DNA of 40,241 bases, taken from contig CAKSVQ010000009.1 in the NCBI GenBank assembly GCA_934504065.1, forward strand, positions 1 through 40,241, given 5' to 3'. How positions within the stretch are numbered: the first letter of the stretch is position 1; each line of letters opens with the position of its first letter. Below are positions 1-7,237 of this stretch, piece after piece. Origin of the DNA: an uncultured Dysosmobacter sp. GTDB lineage: Bacteria; Bacillota; Clostridia; Oscillospirales; Oscillospiraceae. The notes under the pieces are model-generated. The model was not told the origin of the DNA. It worked only from the letters and a program-made list of their open reading frames with translations, and did not search any database. The position numbers and the translations under genes are program-made.

Positions 1-209
1 CGGGCCTTGTCCATCAGCTCTTCCACCGTCTGCACAGGCGTGACGCCCGTGTCGGCCAGACGCTGCTCCAAAATCTTGCGGCGCTCGCCCTCGGTTTTCA
101 GCGTAACGTCGTAGGCCAGCGTCCCCTCAATTCCCTGTTCCTTGAATCCGGCGGCAATATGAGAAGCCGCTTCGCCAAAGCCCAGAAAACCGATTTTTTC
201 TTTCAGCAT
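1..209 (-). CDS. NAD-binding dehydrogenase, N-terminal part
   Basis: This is the first 69 codons of a minus-strand gene that runs off the left edge. The protein opens with a Rossmann dinucleotide-binding signature, GFLGFGEAA, at residues 7-15, and then shows the strand-helix pattern of the 6-phosphogluconate/3-hydroxyisobutyrate dehydrogenase superfamily. The GFGEAA form resembles the NAD-binding domain of proteins that carry a DUF1932-type C-terminal domain. The ATG at 207-209 follows a GGGAGAGG ribosome binding site. It lies downstream of the 2-hydroxyacid cassette on the same strand but is separated from it by about 420 bases with hairpins, so it probably has its own promoter. The substrate cannot be read from this fragment. 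Confidence 0.75.
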   Translation of the reverse strand, partial: MLKEKIGFLGFGEAASHIAAGFKEQGIEGTLAYDVTLKTEGERRKILEQRLADTGVTPVQTVEELMDKA

Positions 210-527
210 ATCCCTCTCCCTTTCCTGTGAACAGCACTGAATCGTCCGGATAAATTCCCGTTAATGTTTCGTTAATACAAAACGTCGTTCTTTTTATATG
301 CAAAAAATAAAAACGCAGCTACTTGGCGGAAATCGCTTTTCATTGTTAAAAACACATCAATCCGCCATTGCCCGTGCGCATCAGTTTGGCACTTTTGTTT
401 ACATGGCTATTGTAGTCTCTTTCGATTCCTACGTCAACTATTTTCTGCTATTCCACACAACTTTTGTCAATGTCAAACAATTTTCTCCAACTTTTTTGTA
501 TGCCAAAATTGCGTGCGGATAGACCCT
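210..527. other. AT-rich intergenic region
   Basis: No credible gene is visible. The stretch is clearly more AT-rich than its surroundings and should carry the promoter of the leftward dehydrogenase gene. The motif TTCGTTAATA at 268-277 resembles the half-site TTCRCTAATA found twice upstream of the LysR gene (5999 and 6105), so the same regulator might act here. The 74-codon plus-strand open frame inside it has no family resemblance and no good ribosome binding site. Confidence 0.4.
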
Positions 528-608
528 AAGCCGACGCCGGTCCGTGACCAGTGTCGGCTTGCTGTTTTGGGATGTCCCCGGTCCCCTGCCCTTGGCAGGA
601 GACCGGGG
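528..608 (-). terminator. Tandem hairpins after mdh-like gene
   Basis: Two strong stem-loops follow the stop of the malate/lactate dehydrogenase gene. The nearer one (576-608) pairs CCCCGGTC with GACCGGGG and continues after one mismatch with CCTGCC/GGCAGG around a CTT loop. The further one (528-560) pairs AAGCCGAC with GTCGGCTT and has an inner GGTC/GACC stem. Neither is followed by a good T-tract in the minus direction, so they may protect the 3' end of the transcript rather than act as classic intrinsic terminators. Confidence 0.5.
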
Positions 609-629
609 GGCTATGGGAAAAAGAAGGGA

Positions 630-1541
630 TTACAGGTTGACCAGAGCGATCTGCTCTTTGATCTTGGAAACAGCGTGATCCATCTCGGCCTTCTGCTCGT
701 CGTTCAGGGGCAGAGTGATCTCTTCCACGCCGCCCTTGCCCAGACGGCACAGTGCGCCGCAGGCAACGCCGTCATAGCCAAACTCACCGCTGAACACGGC
801 GGAGCAGGGCAGCAGCTTCTTGCTGTCGGTGACGATGGCCTCGATCATCTCGGCCAGATTCACGCCGGAGGTCCAGCCCGTGCTGCGCTTGACATTCAGT
901 GCGGAGAACTCACGGAACCAATCGCCCGTCAGCTTGATGACCTGCGCCTTCTCCTCTTCGGTGAAGGTCAGCTTTTCGCCCTTGCAGGTCATCTTGTCCA
1001 GCAGGCGGACCTGGCTGTCGCCATGCTCGCCGATGCAAACGCCGTCCAAATCGCGGTAATCCACGCCCTTGACCTCGGACACGGCCCACTTCAGGCGCAT
1101 GGTGTCGTTGGAAGAGAAACCGATGACCTTTCCGGTGCCGGAGCCCATCAGCTTCCAGCCCACATAGGTGAACACATCTACGGGGTTGGCGCAGACGATC
1201 ACGATGGGGTCCTGCTTGCAGTAGGTCTTGATCTCCTTGGTGATGGGGCCCAGCAGACCCATGTTGTCCTTAAGCCGCTCGCTGCGGTCGGTGACCTGCC
1301 GGGTGGAGGCGTTGGCCGTGACAAGGATGACCTCGCAGTCGCCCAGATCAGAGTAATGGGCCGCGGTGATCTTGGTGGCAGAGAAGGGCAGGATGGCCTG
1401 ACCCATATCCATGGCCTGATTCTTTGCAGCGTTCTCGTTCAGGTCGACCAGCTTGATCTCCTCAACGACATTGCGCATTCCCAGAACAAAGGCAGTGGTG
1501 GAGCCCAGCAGGCCCGCGCCGCCGACAATACCCAGTTTCAT
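630..1541 (-). CDS. Malate/lactate-type 2-hydroxyacid dehydrogenase
   Basis: The protein has 303 residues, normal for the LDH/MDH family. The N-terminal GIVGGAGLLGS is the NAD-binding loop. Family catalytic residues are visible: Asn119 in CANPVD, the Asp146/Arg149 pair, and His173 in GEHGDS. The Arg of the mobile substrate loop is Arg86. The position that separates lactate (Gln) from malate (Arg) enzymes, six residues before that Arg, appears to be Thr80, so substrate specificity is open. The start is the ATG at 1541 with GGAG upstream; the longer upstream frame overlaps the porB-like gene. It is the last gene of a cassette with a 2-oxoacid:ferredoxin oxidoreductase and a CoA-transferase, which suggests that it interconverts a 2-hydroxyacid and the 2-oxoacid used by that complex. 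Confidence 0.85.
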   Translation of the reverse strand: MKLGIVGGAGLLGSTTAFVLGMRNVVEEIKLVDLNENAAKNQAMDMGQAILPFSATKITAAHYSDLGDCEVILVTANASTRQVTDRSERLKDNMGLLGPITKEIKTYCKQDPIVIVCANPVDVFTYVGWKLMGSGTGKVIGFSSNDTMRLKWAVSEVKGVDYRDLDGVCIGEHGDSQVRLLDKMTCKGEKLTFTEEEKAQVIKLTGDWFREFSALNVKRSTGWTSGVNLAEMIEAIVTDSKKLLPCSAVFSGEFGYDGVACGALCRLGKGGVEEITLPLNDEQKAEMDHAVSKIKEQIALVNL

Positions 1542-1564
1542 CGTTCGTACTCCTTCCGCCCTGA

Positions 1565-2437
1565 TTACTTGCTGGCCTCGCACAGGCGGGCAACGTGACG
1601 ATAGTTGGTGTCGACCGCCTTCTGCAGCGCGGCGATCTCCTCCTCATTCAGGTGAGCGAAGCGCTTCATGTACTTGGTGAACTCGGTGATGGGCTTGGGC
1701 TCCTTCACGTTCACGGTGAAGCGGAACTCGCCATACTCAGCCTCCCACAGGGGATAGTAGTTGGTCTGGGTGGCCATGCGGGACATCTCGATGGCCTTGT
1801 CGCCGGGGGCCTTCCAGCCGGTGGGGCAGGCGGAGATCACATGGATGTAAGCAAAACCGTGCTTGGTGGCGTCCACAGCCTTCTTCAGCTTTTCCTTGAA
1901 GTCCTTCATGTAAGCGGGGTTGGCAGTGGCGGCATAGGCGCAGCCGTGCTCAGCGATCAGCATGGCAGCGGGCTTGGCCGTGACCTTCTTGCCGCGGCTG
2001 GTGCCGTCCACGGGGGTGGTGTTGGTCCACGCGCCCAGAGGCGTGGTAGAGCTGCGCTGAATGCCGGTGTTCATGTAAGCTTCGTTATCGTAGCAGATGT
2101 ACAGGATGCGCTCGCCACGCTCGGCAGCGGCGGAAACGCAGCCGAAGGCGATGTCAGCGGTGGTGCCGTCGCCCGCGATGCACAGGCAGGTGGTATCCTT
2201 GCCCTTGCGGCGCAGAGCGCGGGAAACGCCGGAGGCGCTGGAGGCCATGTTGGTCATCATCGTACCGTAGTACTGGATGCTGGTCTTTTCCTGCATCACG
2301 CAGCAGCAGGGGCCGCCGAAGAGGATGGTGTCCTCGCCGCAGGCCTCCACGGCCATGCGGACGATCAGCTCCATCATGCAGCTTTCGCACAGAGGCAGGC
2401 CCGGAGAAACCAGGCTCTTGTTCACATTCTCAGACAT
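1565..2437 (-). CDS. porB: 2-oxoacid:ferredoxin oxidoreductase beta subunit
   Basis: This 290-residue protein is the thiamine-diphosphate-binding subunit of a four-domain 2-oxoacid:ferredoxin oxidoreductase. The TPP/Mg motif is clear: GDG at 89-91 and YDNEAYMNTG at 116-125. Cysteines 17 and 20 (C-x2-C), the Cys44-46 run and the Cys of ACPTGWK further on fit the ligands of the beta-subunit [4Fe-4S] cluster. The start at 2437 follows AAGGGAGG. It lies 18 bases after the alpha-subunit gene and 23 before the dehydrogenase gene, so the three are co-transcribed. Pyruvate is the default substrate of the family, but related complexes act on 2-oxoisovalerate or other 2-oxoacids, and the sequence alone does not decide. 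Confidence 0.9.
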   Translation of the reverse strand: MSENVNKSLVSPGLPLCESCMMELIVRMAVEACGEDTILFGGPCCCVMQEKTSIQYYGTMMTNMASSASGVSRALRRKGKDTTCLCIAGDGTTADIAFGCVSAAAERGERILYICYDNEAYMNTGIQRSSTTPLGAWTNTTPVDGTSRGKKVTAKPAAMLIAEHGCAYAATANPAYMKDFKEKLKKAVDATKHGFAYIHVISACPTGWKAPGDKAIEMSRMATQTNYYPLWEAEYGEFRFTVNVKEPKPITEFTKYMKRFAHLNEEEIAALQKAVDTNYRHVARLCEASK

Positions 2438-2455
2438 TTCTATGACCTCCCTTTC

Positions 2456-3637
2456 TCAGTCTTCCCACATCAGCCAGTTGCACTCGTCCACCTTTTCGCC
2501 GTTGGCAGCCGCCATGGTGATGGCCAGAGCACGCTCGATGTGGTCAATGGTAATATCCATGCTGGACAGGCCGTCGATGAAGTTCACCAGCTTGGGGGCG
2601 TTCTCCATGCCGAAGAGGGCGGCCTTGGTCTCCTGCATCAGGTGGCCGCAGTCCCAGCCCACGCAGATGCTGCGGTCAATGATGGCAACAGCCTTCTTGC
2701 CCGCCAGAATGCGGCGCAGCTCTTCCTTGGGGAAGGGGCGGAACATCCGCTCGCGGATGAGGCCGACCTTCATGCCGTACTCATTGCGGGCGCAGTCAAC
2801 AACAGCCTTGGCGTTGCCAGAAGCAGAGCCTGCGGTCATGAGAACGATGTCGGCATCCTCGGAGAAGTATTCCTCGATCATGCCGCCGTACTTGCGACCG
2901 AAGATCTCCTCGAACTCCTTCTCGATCTGGGGGAACTTTTCCTTGGCCTTTTCAATGGCCTTCATGGTCTGATAGCGGTACTTGACAAAGTTGGGGCCGG
3001 AGTAACCCACGTCGAACTGCATGGCCTTGCCATCGGTGAAGGTGGTGCGCTTGCAGCCGGACACGGGGGCAAGGAACTTGTCGACCTGCTCCTGCGTGGG
3101 CACATCCACGGGCTCGTAGGCGTGGGACATATAGAAGCCATCGCTGGCCACCATGACGGGCAGCAGGATATCGGGGTCCTCAGCCAGACGGTAAGCCATC
3201 AGCACGCAGTCCAGCACTTCCTGCGGGGAAGCAGGGTCCAGCTCCAGCCAGCCGGAGTCACGGACAGTCATCACGTCCTGACGGCTGGTGGACACGCCGC
3301 GCTGTGCGGGGGTCTCACGGGTAACGTCCACCATGACGGCGGGGATGCGCATACCGGCGGCGACCATCAGAGGCTCGTTCATGTAAGCAAGGCCCCAGGA
3401 GGAGGTGGCGGTGAACACGCGGGCGCCCACGGTGGAAGCACCGATGATGGCACTCATGGCGGAGTGTTCGCCCTCGACCTCGATGATGTCGCAGTCCAGC
3501 TCGCCGGCGGCGACGACCTTGGTGATGTCCTCAGAGATCTGGGACTGGGGCGTGATGGGATAAACGGCAGCCACTTCCACTCTGGCGAGCTTCGCGGCAT
3601 AAACAGCGGCCTTGTTGCCACTTAAAACTTTCAGCAT
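2456..3637 (-). CDS. porA: 2-oxoacid:ferredoxin oxidoreductase alpha subunit
   Basis: The protein has 393 residues, the usual length for a separate PorA-type subunit. The YPITPQSQ motif near residue 26 and the EGEHSAM stretch, whose Glu contacts the TPP ring in the family, identify domain I. The C-terminal half is the domain II transketolase-C-like part. The start at 3637 (MLKVLSG) is preceded by AAGGAGGG; the upstream extension overlaps the gamma-delta gene. It is tightly packed between the gamma-delta gene (14 bases) and the beta gene (18 bases). With those it forms the full complex, which oxidatively decarboxylates a 2-oxoacid to acyl-CoA and reduces ferredoxin. Confidence 0.9.
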   Translation of the reverse strand: MLKVLSGNKAAVYAAKLARVEVAAVYPITPQSQISEDITKVVAAGELDCDIIEVEGEHSAMSAIIGASTVGARVFTATSSWGLAYMNEPLMVAAGMRIPAVMVDVTRETPAQRGVSTSRQDVMTVRDSGWLELDPASPQEVLDCVLMAYRLAEDPDILLPVMVASDGFYMSHAYEPVDVPTQEQVDKFLAPVSGCKRTTFTDGKAMQFDVGYSGPNFVKYRYQTMKAIEKAKEKFPQIEKEFEEIFGRKYGGMIEEYFSEDADIVLMTAGSASGNAKAVVDCARNEYGMKVGLIRERMFRPFPKEELRRILAGKKAVAIIDRSICVGWDCGHLMQETKAALFGMENAPKLVNFIDGLSSMDITIDHIERALAITMAAANGEKVDECNWLMWED

Positions 3638-3651
3638 GATAAATTCCCTCC

Positions 3652-4536
3652 TTACTTCTCTTCCGCCTGCATGGAGATGGTCTTCTTCGGGCACTCGTTG
3701 ACGCAGATGCCGCAGCCCTTGCAGTAATCATAGTCGGGCACGTAATAGCCCTCGGCGTCGGGACGGATGCACTGGATGGGGCAGTAGGTGGCGCAGATGC
3801 CGCACTTGACGCAGCCGCTCTTGTCCACCACGGGACGACGGAAACGCCACGTTCCGGTAGGAGTGACCAGATACTTCTCGCTGGTGTCGGACCAGGGGGA
3901 CTCATAGTCAGGCTTGGGGGGCTGCTTGCAGGAGGTGATGTGCTCGAGGAAGAGGGGCTTTTCCTTCTCTTCCATCTCCACCTCGTCATAGGTGTAGACC
4001 ACAGCCTCGTCATAAGCGCGCTGCAGCGCCAGCTCGTTCTTGCTGGCCAGCGCCTTGCCAAGGCCGGTGTACATGGCTTCCTTCACGTCCTCCAGAGCAA
4101 CGAGGTCGGTGCCCTTGGCCAGCGCGCCCAGCATGATCATGTTGGTGGTGTTGCGCTTGATCACGTCGAAAGCGATCTTCAGACCATCGACCATGATGAT
4201 CTTGCCGGGCTTGACGCCGGAGGCCAGCACCACGTTCACGTCAGTGCCGCAGGCCACGATGGTGCCGCCGTTGCGGAAGCCCTCATACGTCTCGGGCTTG
4301 GTCAGCAGGGAGGGATCGAACACCATCAGAACGTCGGGGTGATAGCACTTGCTCTTCTCCCGGACGGGGGCGTCCGCCACGCGGGCAAACGCAATAACGG
4401 CCGTGCCGCGGCGCTCAATACCAAAAGAGGGGAATACGGAGCAGTACCGACCCTTTCTCATCATGGCGTTGGACATAACCTCCGCTGCGACAACGACACC
4501 CTGGCCGCCACGGCCATGTAATCTGATCTCGCTCAT
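3652..4536 (-). CDS. porG: 2-oxoacid:ferredoxin oxidoreductase gamma-delta fusion
   Basis: This 294-residue protein joins two subunits that are often separate. Residues 1 to about 190 are the gamma domain, beginning with the typical RLHGRGGQGVV motif. From about residue 235 there is a delta-type ferredoxin with two [4Fe-4S] motifs, CVKCGICATYC and CKGCGICVNEC, each followed by a further ligand pattern. The delta domain passes electrons from the TPP and beta cluster to free ferredoxin. The start at 4536 has GAAAGGA upstream. The gene lies 70 bases after the CoA-transferase gene, in a rather AT-rich gap that could hold a second promoter. Confidence 0.9.
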   Translation of the reverse strand: MSEIRLHGRGGQGVVVAAEVMSNAMMRKGRYCSVFPSFGIERRGTAVIAFARVADAPVREKSKCYHPDVLMVFDPSLLTKPETYEGFRNGGTIVACGTDVNVVLASGVKPGKIIMVDGLKIAFDVIKRNTTNMIMLGALAKGTDLVALEDVKEAMYTGLGKALASKNELALQRAYDEAVVYTYDEVEMEEKEKPLFLEHITSCKQPPKPDYESPWSDTSEKYLVTPTGTWRFRRPVVDKSGCVKCGICATYCPIQCIRPDAEGYYVPDYDYCKGCGICVNECPKKTISMQAEEK

Positions 4537-4606
4537 TCTTCACCATTCCTTTCAAAATACTTTCTTTCCCTTTATGATTGAAAACAGCAAATTGCCTTTT
4601 ACAGCC

Positions 4607-5923
4607 TTAGATAAAGTAGCCCGCCTTCTTGGCCTCATAGGTCAGCTGGTCGCGGAACTCGGGGTGGGCGATGGAGATCAGCGCCCTGGCCCGCTCTGCC
4701 AGAGAGCGGAAGCGGATCTCCGCGATGCCGTATTCTGTTACGATATACTGCACGTCCGCACGGGACCCGGTCACGGCAGAGCCGGGAGCCAGCGTCAGGT
4801 TGATCTTGGAGAAACGGGTGCCGTCCTTCTTGGTGCCCGTGGAGTTGATCATGATGTAGGACTGGCCGTTGGGCGCCATTTTGGCGCCGCGGATGAAGTC
4901 CGCCTGTCCGCCGGGGCCGCTGAAAGTGCGCAGGCCAATGCTCTCGGAGCAGACCTGACCGGTCAGGTCCACGGCAATGGCGGAGTTGATGGAGATAAAG
5001 TCATTGAGCTGGGCCACCACATAGGGGTCGTTGACCCAGGAGATGGGATTCATTTCGATCTGGTCGTTGTTGTCCACGTAGTCGTAGATCTCCTGCGTGG
5101 CACGCTGGCCTCCGGCGAAGGCGAACACCGTCTTGCCGGGCTTGAGAGTCTTGCGGCTGTTGTTGACCACGCCTGCCTTCATCAGCTCCATCAGGGAAAC
5201 GGAGAAAAGCTCGGTGTGAATGCCAAGGTCCTTGTGGTCAAACAGCAGGTTGCCCACTGCGTCGGGCACACGGCCCACGCCGATCTGCAGCGTTGCACCG
5301 TCGGGGATGCGCTCGGCAATCAGCCGCGCGGCCTTGTAGTCCGTCTCGTCGAAGACTTCCTTCTTCGCCGCGGTATACAACTCGGCTTCCTCTTCAAAGA
5401 TGGCCGTCACCTTGCTGATGTGCACCTTGTTGCAGTCGCCCAGAATGCGGGGCAGTCTGGGGTTGACCTGAATGACGATGCGCTCGGCCATCTCAATGCC
5501 CACGGAGTGGCCCAGAGAGTTGAAGCCCATGTAGAAATAGCCCTCGTCATCCATGGGAGTGCACTGGATGAACATGAACGTGGGCTTGATGCGCTCCTGC
5601 ACCATGCGGTCCGTGTCACTGTAATGGGCAAGGATCACGCCCTGCGGATGGCCGTCCGCCTGCGCCTTGCGCATCGGGGGGCTCAGGAAGGTGCCATAGT
5701 GGGTGATGTGGCCCTCCGTCTCTCCGCGGAGGAATGGATAATCCTGATTGAGCATGAACATGGAGTACAGCTCCACGCCCTCTAGGCTGTCGCTGCGCTC
5801 GCACAGGCTGGTCAAAAACACATTGGCGCCGCCATAGACCATGATCCGGTCATGGGACTTTACCAAATCCATCGCCGACTCCTTGTCGGTCAGCTTCGCC
5901 GCATACATCGCTTTGTAATCCAT
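4607..5923 (-). CDS. Acyl-CoA hydrolase/CoA-transferase family protein
   Basis: The protein (438 residues) belongs to the acetyl-CoA hydrolase/4-hydroxybutyrate CoA-transferase family. GIHTE at 234-238 contains the expected catalytic glutamate, Glu238, the same number as in the clostridial 4-hydroxybutyrate CoA-transferase. The later GPGGQADF motif at the CoA site is also present. It is the first gene of the cassette with the 2-oxoacid oxidoreductase, so a likely role is to move CoA from the acyl-CoA product to acetate or another acid. Whether the substrate is butyryl-, 4-hydroxybutyryl-, propionyl- or another acyl-CoA cannot be told. A sigma-70-like promoter lies about 70 bases upstream with a LysR-type dyad in its spacer. 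Confidence 0.85.
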   Translation of the reverse strand: MDYKAMYAAKLTDKESAMDLVKSHDRIMVYGGANVFLTSLCERSDSLEGVELYSMFMLNQDYPFLRGETEGHITHYGTFLSPPMRKAQADGHPQGVILAHYSDTDRMVQERIKPTFMFIQCTPMDDEGYFYMGFNSLGHSVGIEMAERIVIQVNPRLPRILGDCNKVHISKVTAIFEEEAELYTAAKKEVFDETDYKAARLIAERIPDGATLQIGVGRVPDAVGNLLFDHKDLGIHTELFSVSLMELMKAGVVNNSRKTLKPGKTVFAFAGGQRATQEIYDYVDNNDQIEMNPISWVNDPYVVAQLNDFISINSAIAVDLTGQVCSESIGLRTFSGPGGQADFIRGAKMAPNGQSYIMINSTGTKKDGTRFSKINLTLAPGSAVTGSRADVQYIVTEYGIAEIRFRSLAERARALISIAHPEFRDQLTYEAKKAGYFI

Positions 5924-5990
5924 AGGTAAGCCTCATCCCTTTCCTTTTCTGAATATCAGCAAAATGCACAGTTTCGTTTTCAGTAATGCC

Positions 5991-6019
5991 ATTATATATT
6001 CGCTAATAGTGAATCACAA
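5991..6019 (-). promoter_or_regulatory. Promoter of CoA-transferase/por cassette
   Basis: On the minus strand TTGTGA (6014-6019) and a perfect TATAAT (5991-5996) are separated by 17 bases. The predicted start of transcription is near 5984, giving a leader of about 60 bases. Confidence 0.6.
5999..6013. promoter_or_regulatory. LysR-type dyad in promoter spacer
   Basis: TTCGCTAATAGTGAA is an inverted repeat with one mismatched pair around a central A and fits the T-N11-A rule of LysR-family operators. It fills most of the spacer between the -35 and -10 boxes of the cassette promoter, which would suit repression or control by DNA bending. The neighbouring divergent gene encodes a LysR regulator. 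Confidence 0.5.
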
Positions 6020-6104
6020 GAAGCAGAAACCTGCGATTTCGACAAGTTCCGCTTACTTTGCAAACATTTTATTGTGTTGATACAACATTTTGTTTCTGGT
6101 AGTT

Positions 6105-6119
6105 TTCACTAATATCAAG
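6105..6119. promoter_or_regulatory. Second LysR-type half-site
   Basis: TTCACTAATATCAAG repeats the left half TTCRCTAATA of the dyad at 5999-6013 about 106 bases away, between the divergent promoters. It could be the auxiliary or autoregulatory site of the LysR protein. Confidence 0.35.
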
Positions 6120-6161
6120 ATAGTTCAGAACCATGTTTTTAAATTATATATACAGATTCAG

Positions 6162-6190
6162 TTGACTTTCTTCTGTTTTTATGCTAGTTT
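6162..6190 (+). promoter_or_regulatory. Probable promoter of LysR gene
   Basis: TTGACT (6162-6167) and TAGTTT (6185-6190) are 17 bases apart, upstream of the LysR gene start at 6277. The -10 box is only a fair match. Confidence 0.4.
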
Positions 6191-6276
6191 ATAGAAGAAA
6201 ACTTCTTGTGTTTTCCACAAATTTCATTTTCTGCCAACCCATGCGGCACGGCGGAAAACAGAGAGGAGCTTCACCG

Positions 6277-7173
6277 ATGGATGTCCGCCAGATGCGATAT
6301 TTTTTAGAGATCTGTAAATTCGGCAGCATTTCGCAGGCCGCCAACAGCATGTTTATTTCCCAGCAGGGTCTCAGCAGCGCCATCCGGCGGCTGGAACAGG
6401 AGCTGGGCTGCGACCTTTTTTACCGCAAGGGCAACTCTCTGGTGCTGACCGACCACGGCCAGTATTTTCTTGACCACGCCCGGGACATCGTGGACAATTT
6501 TGACGCCCTGCAAAACCATTACCGCTCCATCAGCAACAAAGCCGAGCGCAACCTGTTTATCCTGTGCGTATACAACATCATTGCCAAAAGTCCCCCTGCC
6601 CTCCAGCAGTTCCTGCTGGGGACGGACAGCGATATGCACATTGCCATCGGCGAGTGCTATTCCAACGAATGCCCCCGGTATCTGGAAGAGGACCGCTGCA
6701 ACTTCGCCATCTGCTATGAGTCGGACTGGTGCAATCAGTTCGAAGTCCACCCCCTGTTCCGGGTGGAGCACTGCTTCATCGTCCACCGGGAGCACCCACT
6801 GGCCCGGTATGACGAGATCACCGTGGACCAGCTGCGAGACACCCGGCTGATCGTCCCGCCCCAGCGGACGGTGATCCGCCACAAGCTGGATGAGATGTTC
6901 CGCGCTCACAGCATCTGCCCCACCGTGGTCTTTGAGACCAATCAGGCCCTTCAAATCTGCAACCTCATCACCCGGGACCACTCGCTGGCCGCCCGTGTCA
7001 CGCTGAGCGACGCGCAGGCACTGAGCAATCCGGACATCAAAATTCTGCGCATCCGGGATGAAGACTTTTTCACCCGCGCCGTGCTGCTGCACCGCAAGGA
7101 CCGCCCCCTTTCCGTGATCGAGCGGCTGTTCCATCAGGACGTGCTGGCTGTGGTCCACTCCGCCGGACAATAA
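6277..7173 (+). CDS. LysR-family transcriptional regulator
   Basis: The 298-residue protein starts MDVRQMRYFLEICKFGSISQAA, the classic LysR winged-helix N-terminus, with the recognition helix around residues 30-45 (QQGLSSAIRRLEQELG). The C-terminal two-thirds is the periplasmic-binding-protein-like effector domain. I chose the ATG at 6277 because GAGAGGAG lies just upstream and the family always starts close to this motif; the frame is open for 32 more codons upstream. It is divergent from the CoA-transferase/por/mdh cassette, and LysR dyads lie in the gap, so it most likely controls that cassette. The inducer is unknown, perhaps a 2-hydroxyacid or 2-oxoacid. Confidence 0.9.
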   Translation: MDVRQMRYFLEICKFGSISQAANSMFISQQGLSSAIRRLEQELGCDLFYRKGNSLVLTDHGQYFLDHARDIVDNFDALQNHYRSISNKAERNLFILCVYNIIAKSPPALQQFLLGTDSDMHIAIGECYSNECPRYLEEDRCNFAICYESDWCNQFEVHPLFRVEHCFIVHREHPLARYDEITVDQLRDTRLIVPPQRTVIRHKLDEMFRAHSICPTVVFETNQALQICNLITRDHSLAARVTLSDAQALSNPDIKILRIRDEDFFTRAVLLHRKDRPLSVIERLFHQDVLAVVHSAGQ

Positions 7174-7174
7174 T

Positions 7175-7223
7175 AAAAAAGCAGCTTCCCGCTGAACGTT
7201 CTTCAGCGGGAAGCTGCTTTTTT
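7175..7223. terminator. Bidirectional intrinsic terminator
   Basis: AAAAAAGCAGCTTCCCGCTGAA pairs with its complement across a short loop and is flanked by A6 on the left and T6 on the right. It ends both the LysR gene from the left and the ubiD-type operon from the right. Confidence 0.9.
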
Positions 7224-7237
7224 GAAAACTTATAAAA

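Noticed and set aside
298..522. Possible 74-residue gene in the AT-rich gap
   Set aside because: No ribosome binding site and no resemblance to a family; more likely promoter DNA.
1595..3625. Plus-strand 676-codon open frame
   Set aside because: It is antisense to porA and porB, which have full family motifs and ribosome binding sites. Its Gly/His/Ala/Leu-rich translation is typical of a shadow frame in GC-rich DNA.
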